DNA from: Fimbriiglobus sp.
Lineage (GTDB): Bacteria > Planctomycetota > Planctomycetia > Gemmatales > Gemmataceae
Direction of reading: 5' to 3'
Length of the DNA: 32,352 nucleotides
Assembly: GCA_025362195.1 (NCBI GenBank)
Contig: JANYHV010000284.1
Span: 1 to 32,352, forward strand
Shown here in pieces: positions 23,991-32,352 of the stretch. The number at the start of each line of letters is the position of its first letter. The stretch's first letter is position 1. Both the position numbers and the translations under genes were made by a program. Under the pieces are notes generated by a model, which was given only the letters and a program-made list of their open reading frames with translations, ran no database searches and was not told where the DNA came from.

Positions 23991-24086
23991 CTGTAGCCGG
24001 TCGCTGAGAGGCCGGTCTTACTTCCTCACACGGGAGTCCCTGACCCAGGGGGTCAGACCAGCCTCGAAGCGACCGGCTACAGAAGA
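23991..24086. repeat. BIME-like unit B (two convergent REPs), inverted copy of unit A
   Basis: REP R6 (plus, 23991-24018) and REP R7 (minus, 24055-24086). The unit is the reverse complement of 23335-23430 with 7 differences in 96 positions; the centres also match, not only the REPs. It lies between the RAYT start and the moxR stop at 24120. Confidence 0.85.
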
Positions 24087-24119
24087 TCGGCCGGATGCCG
24101 GCCAGTACCCCCCTCCCGA

Positions 24120-25163
<1,044 letters not shown>

Positions 25164-25177
25164 GGCGGTCCTCTCAG

Positions 25178-26794
25178 TTAGTGGGCCTTCGCGGCCTCGG
25201 TGGGGTCGATCAGGCCGTCGCGGTCGGTGTCGAGTTCCTCGAAGGCGTGGCGCGGCCCGAGGAACTCCTTCCAGGTCAGGTCGCCGTCGAGGTTGCGGTC
25301 CATCCGCTGGAACCAGACCGGGCCGACCGGCGTGCGCGTCGCGGCGACTTGCCGGGGGACGGTCGACTCCCCCATGCCGCCGGTGCCGAACAGTTGGAAC
25401 GTGCCGCGGACGACTTCGAGGTGCAGCCGGCGCGGCGGGTCGCTCGCCTTGAGCACGGCCTGCCCCGGCTTGCGCAAGTTCTGCAGGGTCGTGGCGGCGA
25501 CGCGGATCTCGCGCAGCCCCAGCCGGCCGTCGTGGTTGCGGTCGAGGGTCTCGAAGAAGCCGTGGCCCAAGTCGTGCAAGACGATGTCGCAGCGCGTGGC
25601 GGCGACCTCGGCCCGGCCGCGGACGTAGGACTCCATCTCGGCCCAGAAAATCTTGTCGTCGCCGTCGGCGTCGATGGTCTCGAAGAGGCCGCGCTGGAAG
25701 CGGGCGTTGTCCTTGAGTTCGTCGCGGTCGAGGTAGCCGTTCTGGTCCGCGTCGAGGCGGTTGAACTGCGCTTGGGCGTCGGCGAGCGCGACGCGGACCG
25801 GGTCGAACGACCGCACCGCCAGCGCCACGTCAGTGTCCGCGAAGCCGAAGGTCGCCACGTCGGGCCGGGTCGAGCGGGCGTTCGACGCGGCCGTCGCCTC
25901 GACCCGCGGCGGCTGGCCGGCGGGCGGCTCCAACTCGAGCGCCGCCTCCACGTCGGGCTTCTGCCGCCGGAAGGCCGCGAGTTCATCGACGCTCAGCTTG
26001 CCGTCGCCGTCGGCGTCGAGGGCGCGGAACCGCTCGGCCGACAGGCCGATCTCGTCGGGCGACAGCTTGCCGTCGCGGTCGCGGTCGTAGCGGCGGACCA
26101 GGCGCGGCCCGAACAGCAGCCCCGCCCCGTCCACGAGCAGCGTGCTGGCCGCCGCGAGGGGGCGCTCGGGCGTGCCCGGCATCACCGCGACGAGCATCCG
26201 GGCGGCGTCGGGCGGGTTGAACTCGTCGAGCGTCACGCAGTCGTCGTCGTCCGTGTCCTTGGCGAGCAGCAGCGCCGGGGCTTCGAGGAGTTCGCTCTCG
26301 GAGAGGACGCCGTCGCGGTTGGTGTCGAGCGCCGCGAAGACGAGGTCGTCGGTCTTGCGGGCGGTGTTGTCCTGGCGGAACGCGAGGGTCTCCCCGGCGA
26401 CCCGCTCCAGGGCCTCGGCCAGCTTCGCCGCCGGCACCGTCTCGGCCGCCTCCTTGGCCGACATCGGCCGGGCGGTCCCCCCGCGCCGCGCGGTGTTCAG
26501 CGGCGACCGGTCGAATTCGAGGCGGCTCAGCTTGCCGTCGCCGTCGGTGTCGAGCGCCGCGAAAAGCCGGGCCAGGTAGTCGCGCCGGACCGCCTGCGGC
26601 GACTTGCCGCCGATGGTGATCTTGAGGCGCAGGTGCAGCGGCCCGCGGTCGAGCAGCAGGAACACGTCGCGGACCGCCTCGGGGTCGTCGGCCGGCGCGG
26701 GCCGGTCGGCCGCCGCCGCCAACGCGACGGCGAACGCGGCGGCCGCAATCGGCCCCGCCAACGTCGCCCCCAGAGTTCGCAGCGGGGCGCGCAT
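25178..26794 (-). CDS. Secreted protein with about ten EF-hand motifs
   Basis: 538 residues. A signal peptide (LAGPIAAAAFAVALAAAADR, ~13-32) is followed by ten canonical or near-canonical EF-hand calcium loops: DTDGDGKLSRLEF, DTNRDGVLSESEL, DTDDDDCVTLDEF, DRDRDGKLSPDEI, DADGDGKLSVDEL, DADQNGYLDRDEL, DADGDDKIFWAEM, DRNHDGRLGLREI, DRNLDGDLTWKEF and DTDRDGLIDPTEA. Only DTDDDDC departs from the usual Gly at position six. It probably binds calcium outside the cytoplasm. The ATG at 26794 overlaps the DUF1501 stop as TGATG; the frame is open further upstream but there only shadows the DUF1501 gene. EF-hand proteins next to DUF1501/DUF1549 genes are frequent in planctomycetes; the exact function is unknown. 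Confidence 0.9.
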   Translation of the reverse strand: MRAPLRTLGATLAGPIAAAAFAVALAAAADRPAPADDPEAVRDVFLLLDRGPLHLRLKITIGGKSPQAVRRDYLARLFAALDTDGDGKLSRLEFDRSPLNTARRGGTARPMSAKEAAETVPAAKLAEALERVAGETLAFRQDNTARKTDDLVFAALDTNRDGVLSESELLEAPALLLAKDTDDDDCVTLDEFNPPDAARMLVAVMPGTPERPLAAASTLLVDGAGLLFGPRLVRRYDRDRDGKLSPDEIGLSAERFRALDADGDGKLSVDELAAFRRQKPDVEAALELEPPAGQPPRVEATAASNARSTRPDVATFGFADTDVALAVRSFDPVRVALADAQAQFNRLDADQNGYLDRDELKDNARFQRGLFETIDADGDDKIFWAEMESYVRGRAEVAATRCDIVLHDLGHGFFETLDRNHDGRLGLREIRVAATTLQNLRKPGQAVLKASDPPRRLHLEVVRGTFQLFGTGGMGESTVPRQVAATRTPVGPVWFQRMDRNLDGDLTWKEFLGPRHAFEELDTDRDGLIDPTEAAKAH

Positions 26795-28092
26795 CAGACC
26801 AGTCCCTCGATGGCCTGGCCGCCCTTGACGAGCGGGATCGGCCGGCCGTCCCAGGTGTGGTTCTCGGCCTTCGGATCCACGCCGACGGCGGCGAACACCG
26901 TCGAGAGGAAGTCGGAGACGCCAACCGGCCGGTCGGTGACGGCCATGCCGTCCTTGCCCGTGCTGCCGACCGCCTGCCCGCCCTTGACCCCGGCCCCGGC
27001 GAGGACCGCCGACCACGCCAGCGGGAAGTGGTCGCGCCCGGCGGTGGGGTTGATCTTCGGCGTGCGGCCGAACTCGCCCATCCAGACCACCAGCGTGTCG
27101 GCCAGCCGGCCGCGGTCCTTCAAGTCGGCGAGCAGCGTGGCGAACGCCGGGTCGAAGGTCTCGCTCAGGGTCTTCACAGCCTCGAAGTTGTTGGCGTGCG
27201 TGTCCCAGCCGTCGAGGGTGACTTCGACGAACGACACGCCGCGCTCGATCAGCCGGCGGGCCAGCAGGCAGCCTTGGCCGAAGCGGTTGCGGCCGTAGGC
27301 GTCGCGCAGCTTGGCCGGCTCGTCCTCCAGGCGGAAGCCGCCGCGCGCCTGCGTGTCGATCATCCGCTGGGCCTTGCGGTAGCTCGCGGCGTGCGCCTTG
27401 GCCCCCGCCCCGCCGTGGCGCTTCTCGAAGTCCCCCTGCAACTCGCCGAGCAGCGCCCGGCGCACGTCCTGGTCCGACGCGGCGACCGGCCTGTCGGCCT
27501 TGAGGAAGTCGATGGTCAGGTTGGCGCGGGCGGTCGGGTCGTCGCTGATCCCCGAGACGGCCATCGGCGCGAACTGCGGGCCGAGGAACCCGGCCCCGAT
27601 GTCGCCACCCAGCCCGCCGAAGCCGCCCTGCGAGATCGTGATGTAACTCGGCAGGTCGTGGTCCGGGTCGCCGAGTTGCTTGGCGAACAGCGACCCGAGG
27701 GCCGGGTAGGCCACGACCTCGCTGGGCAGTTGGCCGGTGTGGAGCAACTGCGTGGCGCGCCCGTGCTCGCCCTCCTTGGTCGTCATGCTGCGGATCACCG
27801 CGAGGTCCTTCGCGCCCGCGGCGAGCTTCGGCAGGTGCGCGCTGAAGCGCAGCCCCGGCACCGCGGTGGCGGCCTCCTTCGACGGCCCGCCGTTCTTGTG
27901 GTCGGGCTTCAGGTCCCAGGTGTCGGTCTGGCTCGGGCCGCCGGACATCCACAGCACGATGCACGCCTTGGCGTTCTTCTTGGCCTCGGCCGCCGCCGCG
28001 AGGCCCGGCAGCCACGGGCAGGCCGCCGCCCCGAACGCGCTGGCGAAGCTCATGCGAGCGAAGTCGCGCCGACTGAAATCACGCATCCCCAT
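26794..28092 (-). CDS. DUF1501 domain protein (sulfatase-like fold), Tat-type signal
   Basis: 432 residues. The N-terminus MRDFSRRDFARMSFASAFGA carries a twin-arginine-type motif (SRRDF) and a hydrophobic stretch, predicting export in folded form. DUF1501 landmarks: WMSGGPSQTDTWDLKPD (~48-64), SMTTKEGEHGRATQLLHTG, VTLDGWDTHANNF, VVWMGEFGRTPKIN and AGRDHFPLAWSAVLAGAGVK. The fold is related to the alkaline phosphatase/sulfatase superfamily; substrates unknown. In planctomycetes DUF1501 is almost always next to a DUF1549/DUF1553 gene, as here (15-nt gap). The ATG at 28092 has GAGG five bases upstream; a second ATG two codons later is an alternative. It overlaps the EF-hand gene as TGATG. Confidence 0.93.
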   Translation of the reverse strand: MGMRDFSRRDFARMSFASAFGAAACPWLPGLAAAAEAKKNAKACIVLWMSGGPSQTDTWDLKPDHKNGGPSKEAATAVPGLRFSAHLPKLAAGAKDLAVIRSMTTKEGEHGRATQLLHTGQLPSEVVAYPALGSLFAKQLGDPDHDLPSYITISQGGFGGLGGDIGAGFLGPQFAPMAVSGISDDPTARANLTIDFLKADRPVAASDQDVRRALLGELQGDFEKRHGGAGAKAHAASYRKAQRMIDTQARGGFRLEDEPAKLRDAYGRNRFGQGCLLARRLIERGVSFVEVTLDGWDTHANNFEAVKTLSETFDPAFATLLADLKDRGRLADTLVVWMGEFGRTPKINPTAGRDHFPLAWSAVLAGAGVKGGQAVGSTGKDGMAVTDRPVGVSDFLSTVFAAVGVDPKAENHTWDGRPIPLVKGGQAIEGLV

Positions 28093-28107
28093 GAGAACCT
28101 CGCCGGG

Positions 28108-29577
28108 TTAAGGACACAGAACGAACTCGGGACTGTTCAAGAGCGCCCAGAAGATGTTGGCGTAGGCCTGGCGCTCGGCCTCGGCGTCGCCGGGCTTGGC
28201 CCGCACGACTTTCAGGAACCGCTCCCGCTCGGCCGGCCGCGGCGTGCGGCTGTACGCCGCGAGGAACAGCGTGTCGAGCTTGTCGCCGTCCTTGAGGAAC
28301 GGCGCGTCCACGACGGCCCGCAGGGTCATGCTGTCGTCGAGCGTCGTCGCGCGGGAGATCACGCCGCCGTTCATGAGCAGCAGCGCCTGCGGGATGCCGG
28401 CCCGGAAGTCGGTGGGCGACGCGCCGCGGGCCTCCTCGAGCCTGGCCCGCAGGGTCATCCCCTCCGGCGTGTACCGGGGGCTGAGCGTCCGCCCTTTTTT
28501 GAGGGCGAGCGACTGGTCGAGCGCGGCGAACACCTGGTCCGGGGAGAGCGTGCGGATCGGCCGGCGGGCCGAGCCGGGTTCGGCGGCCGCCGCGCCGACC
28601 TGCTGGTACGCCTTGCTCAGGCAGATGCCCTCGACCAGCCAGCGCACGTTGAACCCGCCGGCGGCGAACTTGTCCGCGAGTTCGCCCAGGATTTGCCCGC
28701 GCTCCTCCGGGGCGAGCGTGTCGAGGTCGTCCACCGTGGAGACCAGCCCGGTGCCGCACAGGTCTTGCCAGACGCGGTTGACCGCGTTGGCGGCGAAGTA
28801 CGAGTTGGCCGGCGTGGCGACCCAGTCGGCCAGCACCGACCGGGGGGTGCGGCCCGCCGGGAACTTCGGGGCCGGGCCGTCCAGGAACTTCGCCTCGAAC
28901 TCGCGGTTGCTGTCGATCGCGGTGATCCTCGTGGCGACCCCGTCGGTGACGCGCCCCGGCGTCGCGCCGGTCCCGGCGAAGAAGGCCGCCATGCCCCAGA
29001 AGTCCTCGCGCCGCCAGGCCGCGAGCGGGTGGTTGTGGCACTGGGCGCAGCCGAGCCGGACGCCCAGGAGGCCGCGCGACACCGCCTCGGCGACGCGCTC
29101 CGGGGTGTTGCCGACGGCCGAGTAGAAGCCGGACGGGCCGGCGCTGGCGTCCCCGGTGGCGGTGAGGACCGAGCGGGCGACCTCGTCGAACGGCGCGTTC
29201 CTGCGGAACTCGCCCTTCAGCCAGCCCTCGAGCGGCCCGCGCGTGGATCCGGCCGGGGCGAGTGTGCGCGCCCACAGCCCGGCGAAGTGCTCGGCGAAGC
29301 GCTTGTCGTCGAGCAGCGTGGCGACCAACTGGTCGCGCTTACTGGCACTCGTCGAGCCGAGGAAGTCGCGGGCCTCCGACACGCTCGGGACGGTGCCGGT
29401 CAGTTCGAGGTAGGCGCGGCGGAGGAAGACCTCGTCGCCGGCGACCTCACGCGGGGGCAGCCCCTTGGCGCGCCAGGCGGTCTCGAGCTTGGCGTCGATC
29501 CAGGCGGCGAGTTCCGCCGGGCTTTCGGCCGGCTTCCCCGCGCCCAGGCCGATCACGAGAATGGTCAGCGACAGCAT
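28108..29577 (-). CDS. DUF1549/DUF1553 domain protein
   Basis: 489 residues. After a short signal-like N-terminus (MLSLTILVIGLGAG) comes DUF1549 (~20-215: AWIDAKLETAWRAKGLPPRE, FLRRAYLELTGTVPS, RFAEHFAGLWARTL) with LGCAQCHNHPLAAW at ~176-188. CAQCH fits a c-type heme-binding motif, but the Cys may instead be structural. DUF1553 follows (~250-489: ADWVATPANSYFAANAVNRV, YQQVGAA, LSPDQVFAALDQSL, TLFLAAYSRTPRPAERERF, FWALLNSPEFVLCP). It is compact: it lacks the N-terminal cytochrome c-like domain seen in longer relatives. First gene of the run, 185 nt from the U32 gene with a candidate promoter; GGAGGGG lies eight bases before the ATG. Confidence 0.93.
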   Translation of the reverse strand: MLSLTILVIGLGAGKPAESPAELAAWIDAKLETAWRAKGLPPREVAGDEVFLRRAYLELTGTVPSVSEARDFLGSTSASKRDQLVATLLDDKRFAEHFAGLWARTLAPAGSTRGPLEGWLKGEFRRNAPFDEVARSVLTATGDASAGPSGFYSAVGNTPERVAEAVSRGLLGVRLGCAQCHNHPLAAWRREDFWGMAAFFAGTGATPGRVTDGVATRITAIDSNREFEAKFLDGPAPKFPAGRTPRSVLADWVATPANSYFAANAVNRVWQDLCGTGLVSTVDDLDTLAPEERGQILGELADKFAAGGFNVRWLVEGICLSKAYQQVGAAAAEPGSARRPIRTLSPDQVFAALDQSLALKKGRTLSPRYTPEGMTLRARLEEARGASPTDFRAGIPQALLLMNGGVISRATTLDDSMTLRAVVDAPFLKDGDKLDTLFLAAYSRTPRPAERERFLKVVRAKPGDAEAERQAYANIFWALLNSPEFVLCP

Positions 29578-29651
29578 CGAACGCCCCTCCGAGCAACCCG
29601 AGTGGACCGCCGCCCGACGCCCAGAATTGCGGGGGCGGCGGGCACAAGTCC

Positions 29652-29681
29652 ACTATAAAGACAAATTGACTTGAGTTGCAA
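29652..29681 (-). promoter_or_regulatory. Candidate promoter for the DUF1549-DUF1501-MoxR-VWA run
   Basis: On the minus strand, TTGCAA (29676-29681) and TATAGT (29652-29657) are separated by 18 nt, 75 nt before the ATG at 29577. The surrounding 29640-29720 region is the most AT-rich stretch in the window, which supports the call. A second TTGACA-like hexamer lies farther upstream near 29698-29703 with no good -10 partner. Confidence 0.5.
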
Positions 29682-29720
29682 GGGCTTCTCGCCCCGAATG
29701 TCAAAAATCGGCGAAATTGC

Positions 29721-29754
29721 CGCCCCCGCCGGCCGCCGCGTGGGCGCGGGGGCG
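29721..29754 (-). terminator. Hairpin downstream of the U32 gene, possible terminator
   Basis: CGCCCCCGC (29721-29729) pairs with GCGGGGGCG (29746-29754), 9 bp, 16-nt loop, starting 9 nt after the U32 stop. Minus-strand sequence after the stem is GGCAATTTCGCCGATTTTTG, a weak T-rich tail, so termination is plausible but not certain. Confidence 0.5.
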
Positions 29755-29762
29755 TCACCGGT

Positions 29763-32246
29763 CTACACGACTTGCAGGGTGCCGCGGGTCACGCCGAGTT
29801 GGCTCATGACTTGCAACGGCTTCCAACTCGCCGCGCCGGTCACCTCGCCGCGGATCACGCGGGCGTAGTGCTCCAGCAGCGGGCCGACCTGCGCGGGCGT
29901 CTCGCGCAAGAGGTCGACGCGGAAGCGGCGGACGCCGAGGTCGCGCATGCGGCCGACGTACTCCGCGGCCGACTGCGCCACGCTGTTGAACACCGTGTTG
30001 CGGCAGCCGGCGTCGGGCACGACGGGGAAGTTGGCCCCGACGCGGTCGCGCAGCTCGACGGCGTGCCGGTCGCACGGCCGGCCGCAGTCGCGGTGGTCCT
30101 TGCCGCTGGAAAGGAAGGCCGCGAAGACGCAGAATTCGTTGTGGAACATGGGCATGTGCTGGTGGACGACCGGCTCGAACCGTCCCGCGTCCGAGGCGCG
30201 CATCAGCCCCTGGAACTGCTCCCAGTTCAGGTCGTAACTCGGCGTCAGTCGCGCCAGCCCCGCCTTGAAGAGCACGTCGGCGGTGCGGCGGTTGGCGACG
30301 TTCAGGCTGAAGTCGCCGAGCAGCTCGGCGTCGGGCAACTGCTCGCGGAAGTAGCCGATCGACGCCAGGTTGCGGACCAGCACGGCCGCGGGGTTCGCCT
30401 TGACGACCATCGCCGCGAAGCCGCCCTCGGTCGGCTTCCAGACCCGCAGCGGGGCGACCGCCAGCGGCACCCCGGCGGCGCGGGCGACCTCGACGGCGTC
30501 CTTGTAACGCCGCAGGTCCTCGAAGTCGGCGATGACCAGCGCCGGCGTCGGCAGGCCGTCGGGCCTCCACGCGAGTACCGCGTCGAGTTGGGCGGGGTTG
30601 CGCACGAGCACCGTCAGCCGGCCGTCGGACTTCGCCACCGGCGCGTTCACCGGCTTCGTGTGCGGCGTCGCCGGGAGGGTGGCGTGGCGGACGACGCGGC
30701 GGGCCACCAACTCGGCGGCGGCGGCCCGCCGCAGGTCGTTGACAACGGACTTCGGCACCAGCACGCCGTCGGGGAGCGTCAGGGTCAGTCCGGCCAGTTC
30801 AAACGGCGTCTCGCCCAGTCTGGCGACGGGGACGCGAAGTTCGTCGGCCGTCGTGCCGCGCTGCCGGGCGACTTCGAGCGGGCCGGGCCACGTCGCGCTC
30901 CCCGCGCGGCCGGCGTCGTCGGCAAGGGTCAGCGTCAGCGGCCCGCCGAGTTCGCCACTGAGCGTCGCGGTCACCGGGGCGCGGCGGTGAGTCCGGTCCT
31001 GAGAGTACGTCTGCTCGAGCCGCTTCATCAGCGCCGGGTCGGCCGTCTTCCACACGTCGCACCCCACCGGCACGCGGCGCAGCTCGATCGCGTCGGCGGC
31101 GAAGCGGACCTCGACCGCGTTGACGCCCCCCGGCACCGGCAGCACCTCCCAGACGCGGCCGCCCGGCTCCTCCTCCGCCGGCCGGCCGAGGTCGAACAGC
31201 AAGCCGTCGCCGGGCTTGACCGCGTCCGTCAGCGTCTCGGCGAGTTCGATGCGGACCCCCCGGCCGCTGACGCTGAGCACCGTGCCGAGTTTGACGCCGC
31301 GGCTCTTGGGGAAGCGGCCGCGGACGAGTTTCTGGTGGTCGACGCCGTCGAGGAAGCCGTGCGTCAGGCCGCGGCTGAAGGTCTGCGCCAGGTCGAGTTG
31401 CTCGCGGCGCGGCAGGGCGAGCGGCGTCGCGGCGAGCGCGGCGTCGATCGCCTTGCGGTAGGTCGCCGTCGTCGCGGCGACGTAAGGCCCGCCCTTCAGC
31501 CGGCCCTCGATCTTGAACGACACGACGCCGGCCTCGACGAGTGGCGCGATGAGGTCGTAGGCCGCCAGGTCTTGCGGGCTGAGCAGGTACGCCCGGTCGC
31601 CGAGCGGCTTGACGACGCCGTCGACGACCATCTCGTAGGGCAGCCGGCAGGCCTGGGCGCACTGGCCGCGGTTGGCGCTGCGGCCGCCGAGGGATTCGCT
31701 CGTGAGGCACTGCCCCGAGTAGGCGACGCACAGCGCCCCGTGGACGAACACCTCCACCGGCGTGTCGGTCGCGGCGGTGACGAGCCGGATGTCGTCGAGC
31801 GACAGTTCCCGCGCCAGCACCACGCGCTCGACGCCCAAGTCCCGCACGAAGGCGATGCCGCGGGCCTCGGTCAGCGTCATCTGCGTCGAGCCGTGGACGG
31901 CCAGGGTCGGGGCGACCTCGCGCAGCAGCGTGACGACCCCGAGGTCCTGGACGATCACCGCATCGACCCCGGCGTCGGCCATCGCGCGGATGTAGCGCTC
32001 GGCCTCGGGCAGTTCGTGGTCGAAGACGAGGATGTTCATGGCGACGAAGCCGCGGACGTTGCGGGCGTGCAGGAAGCCCATCACCTCGGGGAGTTCGTCG
32101 AGCGTGAAGTTGTTGGCCCGCGCCCGCGCGTTGAACGCCGACAGCCCGAAGTAGACGGCGTCGGCCCCGTTGGCGACGGCGGCGCGGAGCGCCTCCCAGT
32201 CCCCGGCGGGGGCGAGCAATTCGGGCGGGTGGGCGAGGGTGTTCAT
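29763..32246 (-). CDS. U32 family protein (RlhA/YdcP type) with extended C-terminus
   Basis: 827 residues. The N-terminal TIM-barrel-like U32 domain shows ELLAPAGDWEALRAAVANGA and the family signature EVFVHGALCVAYSGQC (~165-180), with Cys173, Cys180, Cys196 and Cys200, the four expected ligands of an Fe-S cluster. A middle DUF3656-like segment follows (~370-480). The C-terminus (~690-790) has a second Cys-rich cluster (FCVFAAFL... HRDCGRPCDRHAV... DAGCRNTVFN) resembling another U32-type Fe-S site. E. coli RlhA, about 650 residues, hydroxylates C2501 of 23S rRNA; related U32 proteins modify tRNA or ubiquinone, so rRNA/tRNA hydroxylation is the leading idea but not proven. It is transcribed alone, with a hairpin after its stop. 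ATG at 32246 fits the family N-terminus. Confidence 0.9.
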   Translation of the reverse strand: MNTLAHPPELLAPAGDWEALRAAVANGADAVYFGLSAFNARARANNFTLDELPEVMGFLHARNVRGFVAMNILVFDHELPEAERYIRAMADAGVDAVIVQDLGVVTLLREVAPTLAVHGSTQMTLTEARGIAFVRDLGVERVVLARELSLDDIRLVTAATDTPVEVFVHGALCVAYSGQCLTSESLGGRSANRGQCAQACRLPYEMVVDGVVKPLGDRAYLLSPQDLAAYDLIAPLVEAGVVSFKIEGRLKGGPYVAATTATYRKAIDAALAATPLALPRREQLDLAQTFSRGLTHGFLDGVDHQKLVRGRFPKSRGVKLGTVLSVSGRGVRIELAETLTDAVKPGDGLLFDLGRPAEEEPGGRVWEVLPVPGGVNAVEVRFAADAIELRRVPVGCDVWKTADPALMKRLEQTYSQDRTHRRAPVTATLSGELGGPLTLTLADDAGRAGSATWPGPLEVARQRGTTADELRVPVARLGETPFELAGLTLTLPDGVLVPKSVVNDLRRAAAAELVARRVVRHATLPATPHTKPVNAPVAKSDGRLTVLVRNPAQLDAVLAWRPDGLPTPALVIADFEDLRRYKDAVEVARAAGVPLAVAPLRVWKPTEGGFAAMVVKANPAAVLVRNLASIGYFREQLPDAELLGDFSLNVANRRTADVLFKAGLARLTPSYDLNWEQFQGLMRASDAGRFEPVVHQHMPMFHNEFCVFAAFLSSGKDHRDCGRPCDRHAVELRDRVGANFPVVPDAGCRNTVFNSVAQSAAEYVGRMRDLGVRRFRVDLLRETPAQVGPLLEHYARVIRGEVTGAASWKPLQVMSQLGVTRGTLQVV

Positions 32247-32271
32247 GCGGGCATTCTACGGGCGACGCCAA

Positions 32272-32338
32272 GGCGAGCCAGAAGCGTCAGCGTCTGGAGT
32301 CACGGGCGACCTCCAGGCGCTGACGCTTCTAGCTCGCC
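32272..32338. repeat. Palindromic dispersed repeat, same family as 10449-10531
   Basis: 32272-32299 pairs with 32311-32338 (26 of 28 positions), loop 11 nt. The core GGCGAGCCAGAAGCGTCAGCG differs from the 10449 copy at only two or three positions. It lies 26 nt upstream of the U32 start, so it may carry or separate that gene's promoter. Confidence 0.75.
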
Positions 32339-32352
32339 GGGGGTGCCTATCG

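Larger units (their letters stand above)
23249..24086. mobile_element. REP/RAYT locus: tyrosine transposase bracketed by inverted REP clusters
   Basis: The block contains a RAYT gene (23450-23923) and seven REP copies. Left: three plus-orientation copies (23249-23280, 23289-23320, 23335-23365) and one minus copy (23403-23434). Right: two plus (23949-23978, 23991-24018) and one minus (24055-24086). Every copy begins with GTAG and folds as CCGG-TCG-CTT-CGA-(GG bulge)-CCGG, the layout of RAYT-recognised REPs. The 96-bp units 23335-23430 and 23991-24086 are inverted copies (89 of 96 identical), each with two convergent REPs. It splits moxR from DUF58. No target-site duplication was identified. 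Confidence 0.85.

Noticed and set aside
26795-28015. Upstream extension of the EF-hand ORF to 28015
   Set aside because: The extra part is an Arg/Gly-rich shadow of the DUF1501 gene; the TGATG overlap, start and signal peptide place the true start at 26794.
26857-29658. 933-codon plus-strand ORF
   Set aside because: Antisense to DUF1501 and DUF1549/DUF1553 genes, which have clear family motifs; the plus-strand translation has none.

Overview
The window comes from a very GC-rich planctomycete, most likely Gemmataceae (relative of Gemmata, Urbifossiella or Fimbriiglobus). This rests on gene content, not on a database search: a DUF1549/DUF1553 gene next to a DUF1501 gene, an EF-hand-rich secreted protein, an ECF-type sigma factor beside a Ser/Thr kinase with TPRs, and two proteins with the N-terminal 'LE/D-x-R-x-x-P-S' motif common in exported planctomycete proteins. 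No rRNA, tRNA or CRISPR array was seen. Because of the GC content, nearly every gene has long antisense shadow ORFs, and these were left out.

Layout. 1-310: no gene, but two perfect inverted repeats. 311-6454 (minus): an operon-like run reading protein of unknown function (LESMDARCLPS motif) > ECF sigma factor > kinase/TPR protein (one apparent frameshift) > delta-60/FG-GAP repeat surface protein. 6717-8474 (plus): two paralogous secreted proteins of an unrecognised family. 8584-14684 (minus): BlaI repressor > BlaR1-type M56 metalloprotease with a WD40-like C-terminus > three more members of the same secreted family > a caspase/legumain-fold protein whose nucleophile position is Ser. Five paralogs, a regulator pair and a pseudo-caspase in 8 kb form the best candidate here for an undescribed system.

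14819-29577 (minus): a tightly packed run reading DUF1549/DUF1553 > DUF1501 > ten-EF-hand protein > MoxR ATPase > [insertion] > DUF58 > BatA-type VWA protein > DUF4175-like coiled-coil membrane protein > VWA/glutamine-amidotransferase-like membrane protein. Several junctions are TGATG overlaps or 12-15 nt gaps. The exception is about 900 bp between moxR and DUF58, filled by a REP-associated tyrosine transposase (RAYT) and at least seven REP hairpins, each headed by GTAG; two 96-bp units, about 93% identical and inverted, bracket the transposase. A degenerate REP lies near 14.8 kb.

29763-32246 (minus): a long U32 family protein (RlhA/YdcP type) with two cysteine clusters. A second dispersed palindromic repeat family occurs at 10.45 kb and 32.3 kb.

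How the parts may work together (inference): the MoxR/DUF58/VWA block is a chaperone-type AAA+ system acting at the membrane, co-transcribed with planctomycete-specific envelope genes. The BlaI/BlaR1 block looks like a proteolysis-triggered response controlling export of the paralogous family. The sigma factor/kinase block looks like a separate signalling unit.
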